DNA from: Planctomycetota bacterium
Lineage (GTDB): Bacteria > Planctomycetota > PUPC01 > JACPCR01
NCBI GenBank assembly: GCA_030740295.1
Contig: JASLXP010000053.1
Span: 1 to 13,930 of the forward strand
DNA length: 13,930 nt
Direction: 5' to 3'
Positions 1 to 5,945 of the stretch are shown here, piece after piece (positions within the stretch are counted from its first letter, which is position 1; each line of letters opens with the position of its first letter). A program made the translations under genes and the position numbers. Below the pieces are notes generated by a model that did not search any database, was not told the DNA's origin, and worked only from the letters and a program-made list of their open reading frames with translations.

Positions 1-359
1 TCCATATCGCTGCTGACTCCCAGAACGCCGCCCCATTCGTGGCGCACGACTTCTCGATTCGGCTTGAAGAAGAAGGCAAGCGTGCCGCGGTCAAGGCAGA
101 TGTTTCCCCGGCCTTCCCATCGGACACTCCCACGGTACGCGTTCCCAACCACGCCCGGCTCGAACTTATCCTTGCGGCTTCCAGTGATCGCTTTTCCGTT
201 CCCCCGCGAAACCGCCGCATCCACCCATTCCTCAAAAGGCGCGTGAAAGATAGCTTGTGGGCCTTCCTCCGCGATCACCGCGGAGGTCATCACCAACAGG
301 AGGCCGGCCAATCCCCCTTGCATTTTCGGACCAGTGGAGAAGACCAGACTGCTGCTCAT
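1..359 (-). CDS. Secreted LamG/concanavalin-like domain protein, C-terminus cut by window edge
   Basis: The reverse strand is open from the ATG at 359 to the left edge, giving 119 codons and no stop, so only the N-terminus is visible. Residues 13-31 (MQGGLAGLLLVMTSAVIAE) form a signal-peptide-like hydrophobic stretch, with likely cleavage near AVIA-EE; the protein is probably exported. The mature part contains GNAYRGSVRWEG and GTLAFFFKPNRE, the pattern of laminin-G/concanavalin-like jelly-roll domains (a 'GTLSFWVKP'-type strand), which often bind or line up glycans in planctomycete-type secreted proteins. The start at 359 is supported by GAGGGG at 372-367, seven bases upstream; Met13 is an alternative that would give a more typical signal peptide. 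It follows the GH42-like gene on the same strand after 163 nt, so co-transcription is possible. Catalytic function cannot be judged from this fragment. Confidence 0.72.
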   Translation of the reverse strand, partial: MSSSLVFSTGPKMQGGLAGLLLVMTSAVIAEEGPQAIFHAPFEEWVDAAVSRGNGKAITGSRKDKFEPGVVGNAYRGSVRWEGRGNICLDRGTLAFFFKPNREVVRHEWGGVLGVSSDM

Positions 360-366
360 TGTTCAA

Positions 367-372
367 CCCCTC
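367..372 (-). promoter_or_regulatory. Ribosome binding site for the LamG-like gene
   Basis: On the minus strand this reads GAGGGG and ends seven bases before the ATG at 359. It supports that start over the internal Met13 codon. Confidence 0.55.
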
Positions 373-522
373 GCTGACTTCTGCACTTTACAGACAACCG
401 GGCTCGGGTCACTGTCGGCCTGCGGCGGATACGGATGCACGCGATTCTAACCCATTCGGCTGAGATATGACCAATGCGACCGTCACGGCAGGTCGGTCCT
501 CCGAGACGAATTCGGCGGCGAT

Positions 523-3500
523 CTACTTCAGGCGGAGCGTGTGCTCCGCTCGCAGACCCGTTGCCACGTCACGGAGCCGCAGAACCCATTGGCCCGGTGT
601 GTCGTTGAGGGCGAACGGTATCCGGGGCCGTGCTTTGCCGTCCCGGCAGAGCACGTTTTGCGCGTAGTGATCAACCGACTTCCCGCCGGGTTCGAACACC
701 TCCATCCGGATTACGTGCATGCTTGGGGTGGCGTCGGCCTTGATTTGCAGCTCCACTTCGAAGTCGGTCCCGCGCTCGCATGTTTCAGCCGCTGCGATGG
801 CCAGGCGTTCGGGCTTGTAGGAGAGCAGGGCGTAAGACATGGCTGAGCTGGTCCCCGGCGTCGGTACTTGGAAGCGGTCCACGGAGCCGACGTACTTCCC
901 CGTTGACATCTCGTACACGTGTGCCTGGCGGCGGAGCTTCAGAGCCAGAGGCCCGCGGTCATCTGGAAGGCCAAAGGGCTTCGTGTAGAGATTCTCTCCC
1001 TCGCGGTACAGGCGCTGCATTTGAGTCGCTACAGGGCGACCCTCCGAGCCCAGCAGCAGCACGTCTGGCACAAGGCCGGCCGCTCGTAGAATGTCGGCCA
1101 CGATGCCCGAGCCCCTCTCGCGAAGGGCAAGTCGCTTCTCTGGATCCGTGTCCTTCGGCGGATTGACGCATAGGCTCAGGGCATCGCCATTCACAAGGAT
1201 GGCCCATCCCTTGCCGAAGCGGTGCACGAGGAACATCGGGACGCGGGTGTCCTTCTCCGACGCAAGCGCGATGGCATCCTCCGCGCTCACTCCGGCATCC
1301 ACCGCGCTGACGGGAAGACCGGCAGGGATTCGAATGTCCGGCACCTTCCCGGCCACCTTTCTCAGAACCACTTGCCCTTCAGGTGTTGCCTCGATCTTGT
1401 GCACGGCAGGACCATCAGGGACCACGCGCTTGACCCCGAAGACATCGTCGAGCTGGCCGCCGGGAAGCGTTCTGCAATGTGCATCCATAATTGCGGGAAG
1501 CATATCGGCGAGAACAATGCCTCCCTCAGCCACGAATTTACGGACGGCGGACGCTTCTTTCGGTGAGACTGCCAGCGAATGAGCCATCAGGAGGAGGCGA
1601 AAGCGGTCCACGCTCAGCTCACCACGCTCGATCTGCTCGTAAGAGAGATACTTCGTTTCGATGCCCGCGCCTTTCATCAAACGGAGCCCTATCCCCTCGA
1701 CAGCGCGGGCCATGTCGCCGGCCCGGCCGAGCGCGGTCGAGGCGTGGATCGACCGCTGAGAGTAGTGGACCGCGACAGGATCGAAGACGTACTCGCTGTG
1801 GATCAGTAGCTTGCCCATGCCGTGGCAGGTCAGAGGGATGGCATCCCTCAAGCCACGAGACGCGCCATTCCAACTCAGGTCCGGATTGAGAAACATGGGG
1901 CCGTTAAAGAGGCCGACCCCGCGCGTCCCGGTCCACATGTGGCCCAGGATGCTATCAGTGAGTCGCTGCCCTGCTTTTCCGTAGCCACTCCAGAGCACTT
2001 GCGGGATTTTTGCGAAGGAGAGCTGCATGCGGAACTGGTCGCCCCTGGTGTAACCCATGAGGGCGCGGAATCCGCCGTAGTTGAGCAATCGCCACCAGTC
2101 GTGGGCCTTGCCCGTGCGGAACGGCGTCTGGGTCCCGCTTGCCGAATTGAGCGCGGACGGGTCGCCTTTGACTATGCCGGCCTGAATGGATTTATAGCGG
2201 TATGCGAAGCAGTGCTCGACGAAAGTCTGGAGGTCAGACCAGGGAGCGAAGTTGCTTGTCTTTCCCCGGAGGTCGGCAAGTCTGTCCTCGATTATCTCCT
2301 CCCAACTCCAGTAGTCCCGGCCCCATTCCGCATTCAGAGCCGCGAGGTCGCCGTACTGCTTCTTGAGCCAGGCCCGGTATTGGGCGAGAGCGCTCGGCCG
2401 CATCTCGTCCTCGCCCTTTTCATGCGGTGTCGAGTAACTCTCATCCCCCGCCATATTCAGCATCGGGCCGTAGACTGCCCAGCGCATTGCCGCGGCGGGA
2501 ACGGTCTCCCTGAGCGCGTCTGATGAACTGGGGAGCTTGATGCCCCCAGGACCATGGCCGCTGATACGGGTACAGAACTTCAGGTCGTGGTCCAGTACCG
2601 CGTCCAGGTACCCAGGTTTCGTATCGTTGGCATTGATTACCATGGTGGTGATGCCCATACGGCGGAATTGAGCCATCCGGGGGGCGTAGAGATGCTCTGC
2701 GCAGTTGCCTGGGCCGTGACCCCAAATGACCGTCTCAAAATCATCCCATTTGCGAAGTGGTGTGATGATGAACCTGGCGTGAGCCCGGTCCAACGGCTGG
2801 CCGTGCCGAAAGAGGGTCGCATGAATCAGTCCTCGCATGGACAGCGCACGAACAAGCGGCATCCGGAACTTCACTGCCGCTCCCTTAACATCCCGCTTCT
2901 CCACGGCAAGTTCGCGGCCGTAACCGTCAAGCAGACTGAGTTCGAGCACCAGACCCGTGAGGCCGGCGCCGGAAGATACCTTAATTTCACCACTGACCGG
3001 CAGGGAGCTCTCGTAGGCCCTCCGGGTCAATTTGATTTCTCCCAGCCTTGTGGAGCCTTCGACAGCGATGGGGACCGCACACCAGTCAAGTTTGCCCTTC
3101 TGGTCAGACAGGATGAAGTTCGCCACGTTCAAGCCTGGGAGGAGCCGAGGCAGGCGGAATTCGAGCCCACCATCTCCTTCACGGACCTGCACGCGTTGTG
3201 TCTGCTCTCTGACCGTTGCCCCTTGTCCATCCTGGATTCGGCACCACAGTTCGAATTCCCCCGTCAGATCGCTTTTCAGTTTGAGCCGTATGGCCTTCCC
3301 CTCGCTGTCCTCAGGAGTAAGGGCCCGGGGACATTTCGCGCGGCCGAAGCGCACAGACGGCTCCCGCTGCGCGGCCCACAGCACTGCCCGTCCAACAAGA
3401 CCGTACAAATGCTCCCAATACGGAAACTCGGGTACGGCCGGATTGGGCGCCAGCGGGGCGGGCAGGATGCCGTTCAGGTACGCGAAACCATGTCCCGAGG

Positions 3501-4269
3501 CAACCCTCATCTGCGCGCTGCAGGTAAGAATAGCGATCCTTCCCTCCCCGTGTTCGCCCGTGAGGATCAGCGAAGGAAGCTCCCCTCCCTCGAACTCCTG
3601 CAGCATCTCCAGATCCTGTTTCATCTCATACGCGTAAAGGCTGACCTTGGGCATGAGCGCCAGCGGGACCGCGTCCAGGAATTCGTGTTCGGCCACTTCA
3701 TCCAGCTTCACCCATTTGGGCTTGAGCCTTTCGGACACAGGCAGGAACTCCCAAGGCTCGGGAAAGGACGGACACGGGTTTATCCATACCAGGCCGGTTC
3801 CCCCTTGCACCTGACGTATCAGGTTCTTCCTCGCCTGCGCAGATAGATAGTCCCAGACGTTCCCGCTCATCAGGATCGCGTCATATCGCTGGTCTCCCGT
3901 GAGCAGCGCGTTATAGCGATCTGCGACCTGTGTCTTGTTGAGTCGGTGGTCTCCCACGGTCCAGAGCAGACTGGTCGCGTCGCCTGCCAGGTAGAGCGAC
4001 GAGGAGATGTCGAAATCGAATCGCTGGCGGAGTTCGACCAGCTCTCGCATCTGGTAAGCACCCGAAGCGAGAGCGAGGACCTTTGTAGTGCCTCGAGCGT
4101 ACGGCCTGGCCCAGGCAATGTGTGGTGTCACCGCCTCAGAGGAAAGGTATGTCAAGTCCGGTGGCCTCTGGCCAGTCTCTCCTCTTGCGGGACCAACCAT
4201 CGCAAGCAGCAGCGATGCCAGCACAGCGGGAACAATCCGAATCAGAGTTGAATAGCTGTCACCTGACAT
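523..4269 (-). CDS. Secreted GH42-like (beta-galactosidase-type) multidomain glycosidase
   Basis: This 1248-residue protein opens with a signal peptide (hydrophobic IVPAVLASLLLAMVG, cleavage near residue 30), so it is exported. Residues about 60-300 look like a Rossmann/glutamine-amidotransferase-like (ThuA-type) domain. About 310-500 is beta-rich and Ig-like. About 505-820 is a TIM barrel with GH42 hallmarks: the segment YRAWLKKQYGDLAALNAEWG (631-650) followed by YWSWEEI. About 860-1065 resembles the GH42 trimerisation domain (LLLMAHSLAVSPKEASAVRKF, then EGGIVLAD), and a beta-sandwich closes the protein. D609-E610 in NMAGDESYS sits where GH42 enzymes carry their Asn-Glu acid/base, so E610 is the candidate. 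I see no obvious Glu at the usual nucleophile position near 755-765 (PQVLWSGYGKAG). It is longer than typical GH42 enzymes (about 650-700 residues). The substrate is unknown. No strong ribosome site precedes the ATG, only purine-rich GAAGAA. Confidence 0.8.
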   Translation of the reverse strand: MSGDSYSTLIRIVPAVLASLLLAMVGPARGETGQRPPDLTYLSSEAVTPHIAWARPYARGTTKVLALASGAYQMRELVELRQRFDFDISSSLYLAGDATSLLWTVGDHRLNKTQVADRYNALLTGDQRYDAILMSGNVWDYLSAQARKNLIRQVQGGTGLVWINPCPSFPEPWEFLPVSERLKPKWVKLDEVAEHEFLDAVPLALMPKVSLYAYEMKQDLEMLQEFEGGELPSLILTGEHGEGRIAILTCSAQMRVASGHGFAYLNGILPAPLAPNPAVPEFPYWEHLYGLVGRAVLWAAQREPSVRFGRAKCPRALTPEDSEGKAIRLKLKSDLTGEFELWCRIQDGQGATVREQTQRVQVREGDGGLEFRLPRLLPGLNVANFILSDQKGKLDWCAVPIAVEGSTRLGEIKLTRRAYESSLPVSGEIKVSSGAGLTGLVLELSLLDGYGRELAVEKRDVKGAAVKFRMPLVRALSMRGLIHATLFRHGQPLDRAHARFIITPLRKWDDFETVIWGHGPGNCAEHLYAPRMAQFRRMGITTMVINANDTKPGYLDAVLDHDLKFCTRISGHGPGGIKLPSSSDALRETVPAAAMRWAVYGPMLNMAGDESYSTPHEKGEDEMRPSALAQYRAWLKKQYGDLAALNAEWGRDYWSWEEIIEDRLADLRGKTSNFAPWSDLQTFVEHCFAYRYKSIQAGIVKGDPSALNSASGTQTPFRTGKAHDWWRLLNYGGFRALMGYTRGDQFRMQLSFAKIPQVLWSGYGKAGQRLTDSILGHMWTGTRGVGLFNGPMFLNPDLSWNGASRGLRDAIPLTCHGMGKLLIHSEYVFDPVAVHYSQRSIHASTALGRAGDMARAVEGIGLRLMKGAGIETKYLSYEQIERGELSVDRFRLLLMAHSLAVSPKEASAVRKFVAEGGIVLADMLPAIMDAHCRTLPGGQLDDVFGVKRVVPDGPAVHKIEATPEGQVVLRKVAGKVPDIRIPAGLPVSAVDAGVSAEDAIALASEKDTRVPMFLVHRFGKGWAILVNGDALSLCVNPPKDTDPEKRLALRERGSGIVADILRAAGLVPDVLLLGSEGRPVATQMQRLYREGENLYTKPFGLPDDRGPLALKLRRQAHVYEMSTGKYVGSVDRFQVPTPGTSSAMSYALLSYKPERLAIAAAETCERGTDFEVELQIKADATPSMHVIRMEVFEPGGKSVDHYAQNVLCRDGKARPRIPFALNDTPGQWVLRLRDVATGLRAEHTLRLK
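532..549 (-). other. Perfect hairpin spanning the last codons of the GH42-like gene
   Basis: GCGGAGC (532-538), a GTGT loop and GCTCCGC (543-549) make a 7-bp perfect stem that ends seven bases before the stop codon at 523-525. There is no T-run, so an intrinsic terminator is not supported. It could be a factor-dependent pause or 3'-end stabiliser, or chance. Confidence 0.35.
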
Positions 4270-4461
4270 TTCTTCAGGGCCTTGGGGTTGTCAAAACAAG
4301 CTCATGCAAGATTCTGAATCGTGACTCGAAAGAGAGGAAGAAACCGCGGAAGCCAGAGACTAAAAGCAAGGCAAATGGATAGCTACCAGGATTGGACAGG
4401 CCACATTTATCTTTGATACAAGTCCGTGATTCTCTCTGCGCAGTCCACCGAAAAAATCCGA
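4270..4461. promoter_or_regulatory. Divergent intergenic region between GH42-like and Ntn hydrolase genes
   Basis: The two flanking genes diverge from this 192-bp gap, so it must hold the promoters of both unless transcription starts inside a gene. On the plus strand TTGGAC (4392-4397) lies 17 bp before GATACA (4415-4420), a weak sigma70-like pair ending 41 bp before the ATG at 4462. I found no clear operator palindrome and no convincing box for the minus-strand gene. Confidence 0.3.
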
Positions 4462-5505
4462 ATGAAACAGCCAACCCAGAAACCTGTCCTGAAATTTGAA
4501 GGCACTCCCGGGAGTTGTGGCAAGTCTTACGGCGAGAGCGAGGCGGAAGCAATCTCGGCTTTTCTCCGTCTCCAGGTAGCTCCCAATGCCAAGCGTCTCG
4601 GCTTCGCCAGGCGATGCTGGGCGAAACTGAGAAAGTGGGAACCGGCGGTCGTCGAATTTGTGCGCGGTCTCGCCGAAGGATCCGGACTGACCCTCGAGGA
4701 AACGACACTCCTGCTTCTCCACGAAGAGATTGCTCACACAAAAAGCTGCACGGCATTCGGTGCAGCAGGGAAAGGCACAAGAAACGGCCAACCGATCATT
4801 GGCCAGAACTGGGATTGGTCATCGGCGCTCTACCCCTGGTCGAGCATGGTCAGGATCAGATCGGATGCGATGCCCGCGACCATGACGTATTCCTATCCCG
4901 GCCTTTGGGCATCCGCGGGGATCAACGAGCACGGTCTGAGCCTGGTCTGGACGAGTTCGGGACTGTATCCCAAAGTCCCTCCGCAGGCCGGAATTCCCAC
5001 CTACGTGCTGATCGCCGGCATTTTGGCCTGCGGCAACTGTCGCGAAGCAATCGACCTGGTGAAGCGAACTGCCAATGCCGGATGCTTCATCTTCTTCATT
5101 GCTGATGCGGAAGGCGAGGTCTGGGTGCTCGAAGGCTATCCCGATAATGTGGAAGCAGTCCAGTGTCTGGACGTGATCAGCCGGGCCAATCACTATGAAT
5201 GCGCGCTCACCTGTGCAGCTACCCGGCAGAGAGTGCCGCGACCATCCACGAAGAAGAATACGAAATCAAGAGCGCGCCGAATGGCGGAGCTCGTCCAGGA
5301 GCAGAAGGGCAAGATTAGCAGCCCGGTAGCCGAGGCCATGCTATCCGACCACGGAGCCAAGGCCGGCCACACGATCTGTCAGCATCCTTTCTCTGGCGGT
5401 ACCGGGCTGACCCTCGACAGCTTCTACGCTCTTCCTGCGAAAAAGGAGCTGCGAGTGGCTCGCGGTTCTCCATGCCGTCATAAGTACCACCGGTATCGTG
5501 TCTGA
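4462..5505 (+). CDS. C45-type peptidase / acyl-CoA:6-APA acyltransferase-like Ntn hydrolase
   Basis: This 347-residue protein matches the acyltransferase/C45 family, whose members self-cleave before a Cys that becomes the N-terminal nucleophile and then hydrolyse or transfer amide-linked acyl groups. The N-terminal FEGTPGSCGKSYGE is the usual opening strand and helix. C96 in HTKSCTAFG is the expected nucleophile, so processing would fall between Ser95 and Cys96. GQNWDW (114-119), the RANHY segment (241-245) and the C-terminal GSPCRHKY are also family-like. There is no signal peptide, so it should be cytoplasmic. An in-frame GTG at 4426 would add 12 residues, but family members start close to the FEGTP strand, so I chose the ATG at 4462; neither start has a good ribosome site. 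Known relatives include fungal isopenicillin N acyltransferase and beta-alanyl amine hydrolases; the substrate here cannot be named. Confidence 0.85.
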   Translation: MKQPTQKPVLKFEGTPGSCGKSYGESEAEAISAFLRLQVAPNAKRLGFARRCWAKLRKWEPAVVEFVRGLAEGSGLTLEETTLLLLHEEIAHTKSCTAFGAAGKGTRNGQPIIGQNWDWSSALYPWSSMVRIRSDAMPATMTYSYPGLWASAGINEHGLSLVWTSSGLYPKVPPQAGIPTYVLIAGILACGNCREAIDLVKRTANAGCFIFFIADAEGEVWVLEGYPDNVEAVQCLDVISRANHYECALTCAATRQRVPRPSTKKNTKSRARRMAELVQEQKGKISSPVAEAMLSDHGAKAGHTICQHPFSGGTGLTLDSFYALPAKKELRVARGSPCRHKYHRYRV

Positions 5506-5516
5506 GAAATTTCTCA
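5503..5516. repeat. 14-bp perfect palindrome overlapping the Ntn hydrolase stop codon
   Basis: TGAGAAATTTCTCA reads the same on both strands and includes the TGA stop at 5503-5505. It abuts a second hairpin, CGGCA (5517-5521) with TGCCG (5527-5531). No T-run follows, so it is not a classical terminator. Confidence 0.5.
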
Positions 5517-5542
5517 CGGCAGCCTTTGCCGCAACCGGGGAT
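5511..5542 (+). repeat. Direct repeat copy A
   Basis: This copy shares TTCTC, ACGGCAGCC, GCCGCAACCG and GGAT in the same order with the copy at 5575-5611; differences are a few 1-2-base indels and substitutions. Its core CGGCA/TGCCG can pair as a 5-bp stem with a GCCTT loop. Confidence 0.65.
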
Positions 5543-5553
5543 GAAATCCAGGG

Positions 5554-5580
5554 CTCTTAATCCTTATCGTAATCGTTCTC
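5554..5580 (+). repeat. Left arm of 27-bp inverted repeat
   Basis: The arm begins CTCTTAATCCTTATCGTAAT. Its first 21 bases are exactly the reverse complement of 5798-5818; after one mismatch the next five (TTCTC) also pair with 5792-5796, giving 26 of 27. A GGGC tract flanks the outer end of both arms, with one extra C on the right. The TTATCGTAATC core resembles hexamer-type intergenic repeats that I recall from several PVC-related genomes and that yield spurious NPYRN-containing open frames; this recollection is unchecked. Confidence 0.75.
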
Positions 5581-5611
5581 CTACGGCAGCCGTTGGCCGC
5601 AACCGAGGGAT
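5575..5611 (+). repeat. Direct repeat copy B
   Basis: This is the second copy of the repeat at 5511-5542, slightly longer (CTCCTACGGCAGCCGTTGG, then CCGCAACCGAGGGAT). It overlaps the inner end of the left inverted-repeat arm by six bases. It keeps the ability to pair CGGC (5584-5587) with GCCG (5596-5599). Confidence 0.65.
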
Positions 5612-5621
5612 CCGTACCGCA

Positions 5622-5675
5622 GATGGCAAGGCCATCGCACAGATCAGAGCCGTCTTAATCCGTGGGATGGCTCTG
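5622..5675. other. Tandem and nested hairpins, possible structured RNA or element core
   Basis: GATGGC-AAG-GCCATC (5622-5636) is a perfect 6-bp stem. It is followed at 5645-5675 by CAGAGCC pairing with GGCTCTG (7 bp), whose loop holds a further stem ATCC-GTG-GGAT (5658-5668). All lie between the inverted-repeat arms. No known RNA family is recognised. Confidence 0.4.
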
Positions 5676-5732
5676 CTATCCGTGGTACTTATTTCGATGA
5701 AGGATCCACGCACATGAAGCAGAAGTTCAGCA

Positions 5733-5743
5733 GTAAATCTTTA
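5733..5743 (+). repeat. GTAAATCTTTA copy 1
   Basis: This 11-mer recurs exactly at 5849-5859, 116 bp downstream. Here the right half reads TTTAAT, so unlike the second copy it is not a full palindrome. Confidence 0.4.
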
Positions 5744-5791
5744 ATCTCCTTGCCCGTGAGGTAAAAACCTGAGGTCACTCCAAAAGATTAA

Positions 5792-5818
5792 GAGAAGGAT
5801 TACGATAAGGATTAAGAG
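5792..5818 (-). repeat. Right arm of 27-bp inverted repeat
   Basis: This is the reverse-complement partner of 5554-5580 (26 of 27 bases), ending ATAAGGATTAAGAG. Next to it GATTAAGAG occurs twice (5786-5794 and 5810-5818), so this side has its own short internal duplication. Confidence 0.75.
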
Positions 5819-5847
5819 GCCCTACACAGACCGCGCAGAAATTCCGA

Positions 5848-5861
5848 TGTAAATCTTTACA
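5848..5861. promoter_or_regulatory. Palindrome TGTAAA-TC-TTTACA upstream of the sulfatase
   Basis: Two 6-bp half-sites around a 2-bp centre form an inverted repeat 84 bp before the sulfatase ATG, with a partial second copy at 5733-5743. The size and position fit a dimeric regulator site, but no regulator gene is in the window. Confidence 0.35.
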
Positions 5862-5945
5862 CCACCGCCGAAGCCGGATGGCCAAACACCGCCCTGCAAC
5901 GGCTGAAAGCAACGCCCCCTCACTCCCACACTTTCTTCGAATACC

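Larger units (their letters stand above)
5506..5945. other. 440-bp non-coding, repeat-rich intergenic region
   Basis: No convincing gene lies here. The only open frame of note, 63 codons from 5526, reads through repeat arms (LNPYRNRS) and has no ribosome site. The stretch holds a stop-codon palindrome, an imperfect direct repeat (5511-5542 and 5575-5611), a long inverted repeat pair (5554-5580 and 5792-5818), compact hairpins at 5622-5675, and two copies of GTAAATCTTTA (5733-5743, 5849-5859), the second being part of a palindrome. A promoter for the sulfatase is expected near the right end, but I see no clear box. Confidence 0.6.

Noticed and set aside
687..700. GGGTTCGAACACC-like string resembling a tRNA T-loop
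   Set aside because: It is inside the GH42-like coding sequence (codons for VFEPGG on the other strand), with no cloverleaf or acceptor stem around it.
959..1207. 82-codon minus-strand frame
   Set aside because: It overlaps the GH42-like gene in another frame on the same strand and has no recognisable features.
2554..3846. 430-codon open frame on the plus strand
   Set aside because: It lies entirely antisense to the GH42-like gene, has no family-like segments or ribosome site, and is typical of shadow frames in GC-rich DNA.
4426..4461. Upstream GTG start for the Ntn hydrolase
   Set aside because: It would add 12 residues (from MILSAQSTEK) before the conserved first strand, with no ribosome site; the ATG at 4462 fits the family better.
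5526..5717. 63-codon open frame containing LNPYRNRS
   Set aside because: It translates the left repeat arm and the hairpins, has no ribosome site, and the same peptide pattern appears antisense from the right arm, so it is a repeat artefact.
5506..5945. CRISPR array
   Set aside because: The repeats are only two copies each, partly inverted and imperfect, without regular spacers or cas genes.
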